Below, piece by piece: positions 26,799 to 33,472 of a stretch of 63,018 bases of DNA. The notes below the pieces were generated by a model that was given only the letters and a program-made list of their open reading frames with translations, had not been told where the DNA came from and did no database searches. A program made the position numbers and the translations under genes. Position 1 is the stretch's first letter. Every line of letters begins with the position of its first letter. Location of the stretch: assembly GCA_018971775.1 (NCBI GenBank), contig JAGXAB010000029.1, positions 1 through 63,018 on the forward strand. Reading direction: 5' to 3'. This stretch comes from Cyanobacteria bacterium REEB67. Lineage in GTDB: Bacteria; Cyanobacteriota; Vampirovibrionia; Obscuribacterales; Obscuribacteraceae.

Positions 26799-27590
26799 TT
26801 ATTTGTCGGCCTCACCACCGGGAGGCCCGAAGGCGCTGATGATGAATTCGTAGTTTTGACGGATGCGATCGTCTTTGATGTCTTCTATGTTCATGCGGAT
26901 CAGATGAAAAGTCAATTCCTGACCGTTGCGTAGAACAGTTATATCAACAGGCGTGCCGGCACGCCCCCCGACGGATTTCCAAAGCACTGCCTGGCCGTCA
27001 CCGAGTTTGAAGACATGGTCGTCGGCCTTGACCAGTTGATCGCCGGGCAGTATGCCCGCTTCGGCCGCCGGGCAAGTAGGATATAGACCGATAATCACCG
27101 GATAAATGGACTCGGGACGGACACGCGCATCGATGCCGATCACACCGTGTTCGAGCTTGCGAATCGCATCACCGCTCAGGTGTGGCCGACGGTTGCCGAA
27201 GGTCAAACCGCTCGGACTGTTCTGCATCGTATTAAAATTGAAGTTGAACGGCAAATTGCCTTTATCTTGCAGGCCCTGCAAAATTTTCTTCAATTGGTCG
27301 CCATCGAGCGCCGCACCATCCTTGGTACCGGTGACATTGCCGTCGATGCTGACTCCACCAGGACCAATAACGATGCGGCCGCCCTGGCCAGAGAGTGCGG
27401 CGCCGCTTTTCTCAGTGTGAGAGACGCCACCATTCAGCCGCTTCGGGCTTTCTTCCGGTGGCGAGGTATCGAGCACACCTTCCTGAGCTGCGAGCGGCGG
27501 TACGGCGGCACCGGCATTTTGGCAGGGGGCGGGGCCGCCCAAAAGCAGCAGCGACAGGGACAGAAGAAATGGAACAAATACTCTCAGCAT
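26799..27590 (-). CDS. secreted PDZ-domain protein
   Basis: 263 residues. A hydrophobic signal peptide (VPFLLSLSLLLLGG) ends near PAPCQNAG; the Cys might be lipidated but the lipobox is poor. A disordered Gly/Pro/Ser linker (about 30-150) precedes a PDZ domain: GVIGIDARVRPESIYPVIIGLYPTCPAAEAGILPGDQLVKADD carries the AAEAGILPGD carboxylate-binding loop. There is no protease domain, so it is probably a periplasmic adaptor or sensor, perhaps for the kinase encoded two genes downstream; that link is inference. Confidence 0.85.
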   Translation of the reverse strand: MLRVFVPFLLSLSLLLLGGPAPCQNAGAAVPPLAAQEGVLDTSPPEESPKRLNGGVSHTEKSGAALSGQGGRIVIGPGGVSIDGNVTGTKDGAALDGDQLKKILQGLQDKGNLPFNFNFNTMQNSPSGLTFGNRRPHLSGDAIRKLEHGVIGIDARVRPESIYPVIIGLYPTCPAAEAGILPGDQLVKADDHVFKLGDGQAVLWKSVGGRAGTPVDITVLRNGQELTFHLIRMNIEDIKDDRIRQNYEFIISAFGPPGGEADK

Positions 27591-27643
27591 GACCGCACTC
27601 GTTAGCGAACCGACTTTAGATTATCACGAGCGCAGCACTAGTT

Positions 27644-27892
27644 TTAGGACGGCGCCAGCCGGCAATCAAATCGTAAAAAACCTCGAGGGGCTCCTCGAGC
27701 AAAAAGCGAAAGAGCAAATTGAGCAATCGAAAGGTTGTGCAGGACTTCGCTCAGTTCAAGAGGCGTCGCCTGCGAAGCGCGGGCCAGTTTTTCGCCTTCG
27801 CCGAAACCAGTGAGAGCCTGCCTGTAATTGCCCTGCTGGTAAAAATCAACGGCCTCGGTCGATACATCCGTCCACGGCATGTCCATCGGCAC
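27644..27892 (-). CDS. short TPR-like protein, possibly truncated
   Basis: 82 residues from a GTG at 27892 (ATGs at 27886 and 27880 are alternatives). The first 60 residues form a TPR-like pair of helices (VDFYQQGNYRQALTGFGEGEK and LSEVLHNLSIAQFALSLF). The last 20 residues (from ARGAPRG) are unlike the rest. A one-base shift at the T-run would continue with LLEEPLEVFYDLIAGW and stop at 27623-27625, which looks more protein-like. A perfect hairpin with T-run on the minus strand (27675-27699) lies inside the 3' end. It may be a frameshifted or decayed gene. Confidence 0.45.
   Translation of the reverse strand: MPMDMPWTDVSTEAVDFYQQGNYRQALTGFGEGEKLARASQATPLELSEVLHNLSIAQFALSLFARGAPRGFLRFDCRLAPS
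27675..27699 (-). terminator. terminator-like hairpin on the minus strand
   Basis: On the minus strand CTCGAGG and CCTCGAG pair around AGCC and are followed by GTTTTTTA. The position inside the end of the ORF 27644-27892 is unusual; either that ORF ends differently or the hairpin is part of coding sequence. Confidence 0.45.
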
Positions 27893-28032
27893 TAACCAAC
27901 CTCATTTCGCGACCCGGCTCGGCAATACGAGCGTCGTCATTGTTTTTCTGCCCGGATTGGCACGTTTTTACCGGCAAGATAGGCCGCTGCAAAAATCTTG
28001 ATCATCTCGGAAGCTTCGCTTGCTTGAATCTA

Positions 28033-28068
28033 GTTCGATAAATCGGCGCAAGCGCGATTTTGTCGAAC
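28033..28068. repeat. inverted repeat related to the 42-bp direct repeats
   Basis: GTTCGATAAATCG at 28033-28045 faces CGATTTTGTCGAAC at 28055-28068, complementary except for a small bulge. Its outer octamer GTTCGATA is the reverse complement of the first eight bases (TATCGAAC) of each 42-bp unit downstream, so hairpin and repeats seem to share an origin. Confidence 0.5.
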
Positions 28069-28084
28069 TTTTCATTCTATGAAG

Positions 28085-28182
28085 TATCGAACAAGGCCTA
28101 AAATCACCCCTGAAACATGGCCAAATTATCGAACAAAGGCAAAAATCACCCCCGAAAAACAGCCGAATTATCGAACAAAGCC
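28085..28182. repeat. tandem 42-bp direct repeats
   Basis: Unit 1 (28085-28126) and unit 2 (28127-28168) both start TATCGAACAA, contain AAAATCACCCC in the middle and end GCC(A/G)AAT. A third, partial copy starts at 28169 with TATCGAACAAAG. The period is exactly 42. There is no spacer, so this is not a CRISPR array. Confidence 0.7.
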
Positions 28183-28219
28183 CGATGCACCATGCAGAAA
28201 CCAGAAGCCATGATCAAAT

Positions 28220-28888
28220 TTAGCTTTTGCCCAAAATTTCAGCCGTCGCCTTGCTAATAATCGCCGCGATACGCTGCGCTTCCTTGGGGGAGCAGTGGTG
28301 ATTTTGCCTGATGGCGGCGCGCAGAGAGCTCATCGCATCGCGAAACTCAGCTGAGCCGCGGATGAACATCGATTCTTCTACGCCGGCTCCGCTTTCTCCA
28401 CCTTCTCGACCTTCTTCATTAGCAAAAAAGTTTTGCATGCGCTCCATCTTATTGCCGATGTAAGCCATTTCGCCAAGCATCACCTCGACCATTTGCCGGT
28501 TAGCCTCGAGGTGCTGACGGCCTTCCTCGGTAATGTTGTAGAGCTTTTTGCTGCCACTGGTTTCGACGCTGGCGAAGCCGATGTCGCTCAGATAAGTGAG
28601 CGCCGGATAGATAACGCCTGGACTCGGGGTGTAGAAGCCGCCCGAGCGCTCTTCGAGCTCCTTGATCAATTGATAACCGTGACGCGGTTTCTGCTCGAGG
28701 AGAGAAAGTATCAGTAGCTGGAGATTTTCAGCGTTGAGCTTGCGACCGGCACCAAAGTTTGGCCCACCGCCGCCACCAAAGCCTCCAAAGAAGCCACCGC
28801 CGAATGGGCCAAAGCCCCTGCCGCCGCCACCCCGGCGCGGTCCCATCATATGGAAGAAGGGATGACAGAAATTTTCATGATGCAACAT
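28220..28888 (-). CDS. PadR-family, YqjI-like transcriptional regulator
   Basis: 222 residues. A His/Cys/Phe-rich start (MLHHENFCHPFFHMM) and a 40-residue Gly/Phe-rich stretch precede the winged-helix PadR domain (about 50-140): LQLLILSLLEQKPRHGYQLIKELE and GGFYTPSPGVIYPALTYLSD, the exact phrasing of E. coli YqjI, a nickel/iron-responsive repressor whose N-terminus is also His/Cys-rich. The C-terminal helices would dimerise. Palindromic operators lie just upstream (28911-28952), pointing to autoregulation. Metal response is an inference from the N-terminus; the Gly-rich insert is unusual. Confidence 0.9.
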   Translation of the reverse strand: MLHHENFCHPFFHMMGPRRGGGGRGFGPFGGGFFGGFGGGGGPNFGAGRKLNAENLQLLILSLLEQKPRHGYQLIKELEERSGGFYTPSPGVIYPALTYLSDIGFASVETSGSKKLYNITEEGRQHLEANRQMVEVMLGEMAYIGNKMERMQNFFANEEGREGGESGAGVEESMFIRGSAEFRDAMSSLRAAIRQNHHCSPKEAQRIAAIISKATAEILGKS

Positions 28889-28910
28889 TTGAGATTACCT
28901 CATCGCAAAT

Positions 28911-28952
28911 TATATCGTACGATATACCTCTTAAGATATATCATACGACAAG
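28911..28952. promoter_or_regulatory. pair of PadR/YqjI-type operators
   Basis: A perfect 16-bp palindrome TATATCGTACGATATA occupies 28911-28926. A second, imperfect copy TATATCATACGACAAG follows at 28937-28952, 26 bp further. They lie 23-64 bp upstream of padR and 13-54 bp upstream of the small plus-strand ORF at 28965, so the regulator could control both directions. Confidence 0.75.
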
Positions 28953-28964
28953 GAGCATGGCAAG

Positions 28965-29069
28965 GTGAAAACTGACGAGAAAAAATTGGCGAGAAAAACT
29001 GGCAAGAAAAATTGGCGAGAAAAACTGGCGAGAAAAACTGACGAGAAAAAATTGACGGGAAAAATTTGA
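28965..29069 (+). CDS. possible 34-aa Lys-rich repeat peptide
   Basis: A GTG at 28965 has AAGGAG 9 nt upstream, an ideal ribosome site. The frame is open for 34 codons to TGA at 29067 and reads MKTDEKKLARKTGKKNW, then RE, a second KLARKTDEKKL and TGKI. It is very basic and predicted helical. It is encoded by the 13-14-nt tandem repeat at 28971-29085, so its codons may be a by-product of the repeat; the ribosome site and the adjacent operators argue for translation. No family recognised. Confidence 0.35.
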   Translation: MKTDEKKLARKTGKKNWREKLARKTDEKKLTGKI

Positions 29070-29085
29070 CGGGAAAAATTTGATT
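28971..29085. repeat. 13-14-nt tandem repeat, about nine units
   Basis: Units are variants of ACTGGCGAGAAAA and ATTGACGGGAAAAA, alternating 13 and 14 nt. Divergence rises toward the 3' end (TTTGACGGG, then TTTGATTGG). No spacers. It lies between the PadR operators and the gene at 29200. Confidence 0.85.
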
Positions 29086-29199
29086 GGTAAATCTCGGCCT
29101 GAAAATCTCCATGTCACGCAGGTATCACAGTGCGAAGTTAGTATCGGATTGTTCATACGAACAGAGACCTTTAACCGACACCCCGGAGGCTCCAGGCAA

Positions 29200-29454
29200 A
29201 TGAGTATTCACATACAACTGAACGCATCGGCAAAAGTTTCGAGCGAATACAGATGGGACGACTCGGAACAATGCGCAATCCAACTTGCTAAACAATGTGC
29301 GACGAATGGCTGGGCGCGCATCGATCACGAACACGGCTTCAGCATCAACGAGCAGCTCCACGTTCCGGCACTGGAAGAAAATCAGGCTGGTCCATCGGTC
29401 GAAGAAATGCCCTGGTTCGGCACTCTGCCAACGACGGCGCAGAGCTGGTTTTAG
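29200..29454 (+). CDS. small protein of unknown function, 84 aa
   Basis: Start chosen at the ATG at 29200 with GGAGG upstream; the frame is open from 29080 but those 40 codons cross repeat-like sequence. The product is acidic and Gln/Trp-containing (EYRWDDSEQCAIQLAKQ, NGWARIDHEHGFSINEQ, EMPWFGTLP) with no signal peptide or membrane segment. I do not recognise it. It lies downstream of the PadR operators and the repeat, so it may be under the same control. Confidence 0.55.
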   Translation: MSIHIQLNASAKVSSEYRWDDSEQCAIQLAKQCATNGWARIDHEHGFSINEQLHVPALEENQAGPSVEEMPWFGTLPTTAQSWF

Positions 29455-29606
29455 AGTGAAGTCCGGCTAGAGCCAATCAGAAACGATTCGAAAACCTTTA
29501 CTGAAAGCATTTCAAAAACTCCACACGCCAGCCTCACAAAAGGCACTTAGAGTAAACGGCTTGTTCACAGCAACAATAACCCAACTCTAGATCGGGCCTG
29601 AAAAAA

Positions 29607-30329
29607 ATGAAAATTCAAGGTGCGCAGTTCTTGCTCGCGCTCTCGCTTATGGCGCTTCCACAAGTATTTAGCAGCGCTTCGGCAAGGGAGCCCGATAGTT
29701 CAGAGTTAGCAGCGCAGCTTACAATACAGGCGAACGCGATACAGGGAACGGGTCGATACGAAGAGGCGCTCCGGCTCTACCTCAAGGCTCTGGAGAAGCG
29801 CGACACTCTTCTCAACCGCCAACCGCAATCAGCCGATGCCTCGCTTGAGAAAGCGCTGGTCCTCTTGAACATCGCCGAAGTTGAGTGGATACTCTGCCGC
29901 TGCGATGCTGCAAATGAAAATTACACAGAGGCTATTGAAATTTGCACAGAATCATTGCAAATTTCACCCAACGACAACAAATCACTCAAATACCAGGCGC
30001 GTGCATTAATCGGCCAGGCCCGAGTAGAGTGGACCATAGGGCATCGCGACAGCGCTTTAGCTCAGACTAATCAGGCGATCAAAATATTCGACTCTCTACT
30101 GAATGCCGCACTAGCTGATGATCAACTCCGTTTCGAAAAGGCAGATGCACTTTCAGTCAGGGCTGACCTCGAAACAGTCAACTACAGCTTTCCCGAGGCC
30201 GATGGAGATTATCATGAGGCTCTGAAACTTCTGGACAATATAAAAGACGCGGCAAGCATGATTACAGTACAGGTCAAAAAAAACAGTGACCCTGGCCGGT
30301 CTTGCCTCACTGCGGGAGCGGCAGGGTGA
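29607..30329 (+). CDS. TPR protein, N-terminal fragment (frameshifted)
   Basis: 240 residues: a signal peptide ending near SSASA, then TPR units (QGTGRYEEALRLYLKALEKRD, CDAANENYTEAIEICTESL, HRDSALAQTNQAIKIF, EADGDYHEALKLL). The frame fails after a run of eight A at 30276-30283; the TPR sequence continues without a break in the next frame. If one A is removed the reading joins the ORF at 30286-30975. The three ORFs 29607-30329, 30286-30975 and 30975-32300 appear to be one gene of about 2.7 kb for a secreted or periplasmic TPR protein. Confidence 0.75.
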   Translation: MKIQGAQFLLALSLMALPQVFSSASAREPDSSELAAQLTIQANAIQGTGRYEEALRLYLKALEKRDTLLNRQPQSADASLEKALVLLNIAEVEWILCRCDAANENYTEAIEICTESLQISPNDNKSLKYQARALIGQARVEWTIGHRDSALAQTNQAIKIFDSLLNAALADDQLRFEKADALSVRADLETVNYSFPEADGDYHEALKLLDNIKDAASMITVQVKKNSDPGRSCLTAGAAG

Positions 30330-30975
30330 TGAAGAAGCGGCAATCAGTGAATGTACCAGAGCAATCGATATATGCAACGCATTGAATGATAACCAAAAAC
30401 CAGAAAATGATGTCGCCCTCGAAGAAGCAAAAGCGCTGCGTAAACGCGCCGGCATTGAAATAGCTTTGTCGGACTACGGCAGCGCCGAAGCCGATCTGCA
30501 AAACTCGCTCAAACTATTAACATACAATATCAAGCGCGCACCGCGAGACGTTTTGAGCCTCTTTTACAAAGCCGAAGCGCTATTTTCCTATGCCACTTTG
30601 TACGGCGTCAAGAATCAATTCGATAGCGCTAAAAGCTTTTATAAACTGACAGGAGAGGCGACGGCTAAACTTCTAGCGCTAACGCCCAAAGACGGTGCAG
30701 CTTTGCTCCTCATGTCCAACAGTGAAAATTCCCAGGGCGGCCGGGACTGGGCGGAGTCCAAGACCGATCAAGCACTGCAGCATTACGACGCGGCCATCGA
30801 CTGGGCTCGCAAAGCAGCACAAACCAGACCGGACGATGAAGACTGCTACGCGTATGAAAGTTGCCCGCAGAACAACATCGGCAGACTGCAAGAAAGTTTT
30901 TCAAACAATGACGTGGCGAAAAAAGTAAAGAAAAACAATATCAGGCCGCCGACGCCGACTACCAAGCGGCCCTGA
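30286..30975 (+). CDS. TPR protein, middle fragment (frameshifted)
   Basis: 229 residues in the +1 frame. It opens without its own ribosome site and consists of TPR units from the start (LASLRERQGDEEAAISECTRAIDI, SDYGSAEADLQNSLKLL, NQFDSAKSFYKLTGEAT, KTDQALQHYDAAIDWARKA). It loses the TPR pattern after a six-A run at 30919-30924. From there the pattern resumes in the original frame as QYQAADADYQAAL. Restoring one A repairs it. Best read as the centre of the split gene. Confidence 0.65.
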   Translation: MTLAGLASLRERQGDEEAAISECTRAIDICNALNDNQKPENDVALEEAKALRKRAGIEIALSDYGSAEADLQNSLKLLTYNIKRAPRDVLSLFYKAEALFSYATLYGVKNQFDSAKSFYKLTGEATAKLLALTPKDGAALLLMSNSENSQGGRDWAESKTDQALQHYDAAIDWARKAAQTRPDDEDCYAYESCPQNNIGRLQESFSNNDVAKKVKKNNIRPPTPTTKRP

Positions 30976-32300
30976 TGATACAAGAAGGCCTTCTGAAGCG
31001 CTTCCCCAGAAGCGCTGACAAAAAAAAGGATCTGGCTACTATAGTATTTTTCAAGAGCGAAGAGGAGCGACTTTCCGGTGAAAAAGAGCAAGCACAGGCG
31101 AGCTTAAAAAGAGCAATTGAACTATATGACGAAGCGATAAAACTGAGTCCCAGCAATGTCTTTGCCCATCGCCTAAAAGGTCAGGCTCTGATCAGTAGAG
31201 CCGACCAGGAGACGACCAGCAAAGAGTATTCAGCAGCGGAGCAAAGCTATCACGCCGCCTGGAAAGAGTACGATAAAGCACTGCAACTCGCTCCCAGAGA
31301 CATCTGGGGATGGTGGGGTAAATGCAAAACGCTGACGAACAGAGGCGATCTAAAGGGAAAAATTAGAGACTACCGCTGCGAAATGGGGAGCTATATCAAT
31401 GCCCTTGCCTGCCTACAAGAGGCGATAGACCTTGCTCCAAACAAACGAGCCTATCGAGACCAGCAGGCTTATCTTTGCCATAAGATCGCCCTGCGCCTGG
31501 CGCGCCGGAAATGCATCTCCAGGGCCGTCAGGATGCAAGCCAAGGCCGTGGCCGCCTGCGATGCGGCGATAGAACTGGACGCTCAAGACTTTTGGGCCTA
31601 CAACAATAGACTACAGGAACTTAAATTTATCGCCCGATTCGAGACGGGTTCAAAAGCCGTTTCAAGCTATAAGAAGCTGGCTGATACCTGTCGACAGCGG
31701 ATTACTCTCAATCCAGACAATAACGAATTTAAGATGGAACTGGCGAATGCACTCTATCGCCAAGCTTATTGGCTTCGTAAAACTAATCCGGATGCGGACC
31801 CCTCTGAATTATTGCAAAATGCCGCGAGTTTCGCCGATCAGGCCGCCCACTCAGACAAATTCGAACGGGAAGCAACAGAAACAAAAGGGCGAGCCTTCTA
31901 TTTGCTGGCTCAATTCCAGACAGAATCAGGCAAGACCGAACCAGCGCTGGCCAGCATAAATAGGGCGATCGCCTCTTATGACAAAAACTTGGAGCCATGC
32001 TCGTGGCCCAATGAGCTCTACCTATCCAAAGGCATCGCCCTCTGGGCCCGCGCTCGCATCGAAGCAAAGCAAAGTAAACGAGAAGCAGCCCTGGCGTCCT
32101 TTGCCGAAGCAACCAAGGCTTTTAATGCCTGTATGGATAGAGAAAATATTGCTGTAAAAGAACGCTATGGCAGGGGTAGTCTGCTAGTCGATGCCACTAC
32201 CCTGCAGGCAAAAATGTCGCAAGGCACACACAAACCAATTTCATTTGCACAGGCGGAACAGGCAATCGATCAGCGCTACAGACAGCAAAATCGCTGGTGA
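30975..32300 (+). CDS. TPR protein, C-terminal fragment (frameshifted)
   Basis: 441 residues, same frame as the first fragment. At least seven TPR-like units can be seen (EKEQAQASLKRAIELYDEAIK, EYSAAEQSYHAAWKEYDKALQ, GSYINALACLQEAIDLA, RMQAKAVAACDAAIEL, EPALASINRAIASYDKNL). The in-frame sequence upstream of its ATG back to 30912 is also TPR-like, so the ATG is not the true start. Cys, Trp and Arg content is ordinary. The protein probably acts as a scaffold; partner unknown. Confidence 0.7.
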   Translation: MIQEGLLKRFPRSADKKKDLATIVFFKSEEERLSGEKEQAQASLKRAIELYDEAIKLSPSNVFAHRLKGQALISRADQETTSKEYSAAEQSYHAAWKEYDKALQLAPRDIWGWWGKCKTLTNRGDLKGKIRDYRCEMGSYINALACLQEAIDLAPNKRAYRDQQAYLCHKIALRLARRKCISRAVRMQAKAVAACDAAIELDAQDFWAYNNRLQELKFIARFETGSKAVSSYKKLADTCRQRITLNPDNNEFKMELANALYRQAYWLRKTNPDADPSELLQNAASFADQAAHSDKFEREATETKGRAFYLLAQFQTESGKTEPALASINRAIASYDKNLEPCSWPNELYLSKGIALWARARIEAKQSKREAALASFAEATKAFNACMDRENIAVKERYGRGSLLVDATTLQAKMSQGTHKPISFAQAEQAIDQRYRQQNRW

Positions 32301-32329
32301 CAGACTGCTAATGTAATGACACCAGCGAC

Positions 32330-32854
32330 TTAAATCTCTGCAGCACCCAGATTCAACTCCATAAAGATCGCGTCTGCGAGCGGATTTTCGCAGTACCTCT
32401 CAATTTCAACGAAACCCACTTTGCGATAGAGAGCAATGGCGCTGGCCATGGAGGCGACGGAGTCGAGACGCATGCGCTTGTACCCACGTTCCCGAGCCGC
32501 TCTGATGATGGCGACCACGAGCGCTTTGCCAAGGCCAAGCCTCTGAAATTCCGGGCGCACGAAAAGCCGTTTCATCTCACAGATCTCGCTATCAATTTTG
32601 CGCAATCCGACGCAACCGGCAGCGCGACCGTCGACAAGAGCGAGGAGCAGAGCGCCCTCTGGCGGAGCATACTTCCCTGGCAGCTGATCCAGCTCACTAC
32701 CAAAGCACTGAAAATCCAGCTCGAAGGAAAGGGATTTTTGATATTCCTCAAAAAGTCCGCGCACTTCGGTGATCTGCTCTGGCGTGCCCGCCCCGATCAG
32801 AGAAATAACTGCCGGCGCATCCGCTTCGGCATTGCCGCCTGCTCTATTTTGCAT
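32330..32854 (-). CDS. GNAT-family N-acetyltransferase
   Basis: 174 residues from the ATG at 32854; GGAG 9 nt upstream supports it over a GTG at 32869. The acetyl-CoA-binding motif A is MKRLFVRPEFQRLGLGKAL (R/QxxGxG/A as RLGLGKA), preceded by the beta strand GCVGLRKID and followed by ALYRKVGFVEIERY, motif B. It transfers acetyl from acetyl-CoA to an amine; the acceptor is unknown. Its start overlaps the end of the upstream secreted-protein gene by 11 nt. Confidence 0.9.
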   Translation of the reverse strand: MQNRAGGNAEADAPAVISLIGAGTPEQITEVRGLFEEYQKSLSFELDFQCFGSELDQLPGKYAPPEGALLLALVDGRAAGCVGLRKIDSEICEMKRLFVRPEFQRLGLGKALVVAIIRAARERGYKRMRLDSVASMASAIALYRKVGFVEIERYCENPLADAIFMELNLGAAEI

Positions 32855-33422
32855 GGGCCGCTTCTCCACCAGCTACGTCATTTTTCAACTCGGTAAAAAG
32901 TACATCGCAGCCGTTGTCGGTACAGCGGGTAATTTGCAAACGACCACCGACGATAGGTTCGCGTACTTTGTGTACGGTGACGACACGATCGCCAATGACG
33001 ATTGCCACCTGCTTGCCGACATTTTTGCGCGTAAATTTTTCGAGCGGGACAATCTGCTCGGGGGCGAGTTGCAAAAGCAATCTGGTCTTATAGACGCGGT
33101 CGGTGTTTTTAATCGGCTCACTGTTCAAAACGATCGGCACATAACTCTTTTTTGAAACAGCAATGTACCGCGGCGGGTCTTGCATGAGCGGTACATTGGG
33201 CTCGAGCAATTTGCCGTCATCGAGGCGGATTTCCTCGCCTTCGCTCAATGGCTCGAGCGCTCTGGCATCGGCATTCTTGCGCAAGACCTGGTAAATACCG
33301 TCGGGAAGTCTAGCGCCTTCGGAGGCGGAAGCAGTGCTGACGACAGTCAACACCGCCAGCGGTGCCACTAACGCCGGCAAAAGCAAAACGGCAAAACGCG
33401 ACCTGCCAATAGCAAATTTCAA
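32844..33422 (-). CDS. secreted protein with SecD P1-head-like domain
   Basis: 192 residues from a TTG at 33422 with AGGG upstream. A signal peptide ends near STASASEG. The C-terminal half, KNVGKQVAIVIGDRVVTVHKVREPIVGGRLQITR, matches the P1-head repeat of SecD (compare GKxxAIVLDGxVxSAPxIxEPIxGG), which binds preprotein at the periplasmic face, but here it stands alone with no RND membrane part. It is not SecD itself. A stand-alone head could bind another exported ligand. Two Cys (CTDNGC) lie near the C-terminus. The GNAT gene overlaps its end. Confidence 0.75.
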   Translation of the reverse strand: MKFAIGRSRFAVLLLPALVAPLAVLTVVSTASASEGARLPDGIYQVLRKNADARALEPLSEGEEIRLDDGKLLEPNVPLMQDPPRYIAVSKKSYVPIVLNSEPIKNTDRVYKTRLLLQLAPEQIVPLEKFTRKNVGKQVAIVIGDRVVTVHKVREPIVGGRLQITRCTDNGCDVLFTELKNDVAGGEAAHAK

Positions 33423-33472
33423 GACCTGACCCTCTCATCACAACAGAGAAAGATTACTATAATAGGCCCAGC

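Larger units (their letters stand above)
27893..28219. other. gene-free stretch with hairpin and tandem repeats
   Basis: The 327 nt between the TPR-like ORF and the padR gene contain no plausible ORF. They hold an inverted repeat at 28033-28068 and two and a half copies of a 42-bp direct repeat from 28085. The repeats end about 40 nt beyond the padR stop. Confidence 0.5.

Noticed and set aside
28085..28182. CRISPR array
   Set aside because: Repeats are directly adjacent with no unique spacers, and no cas gene is present.
28971..29085. CRISPR or phased A-tract bend
   Set aside because: Units of 13-14 nt are too short and without spacers, and the period does not match the 10-11-bp helical repeat needed for strong curvature.
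28941..29156. Phe/Ser-rich minus-strand ORFs across the tandem repeat
   Set aside because: They only reflect the complement of the A-rich repeat and overlap the padR promoter and operators.
30919..30935. Programmed -1 frameshift site
   Set aside because: The A6 run before GTAAAG does not give a correct slippery heptamer in the reading frame, and no downstream pseudoknot is evident; an indel is simpler.
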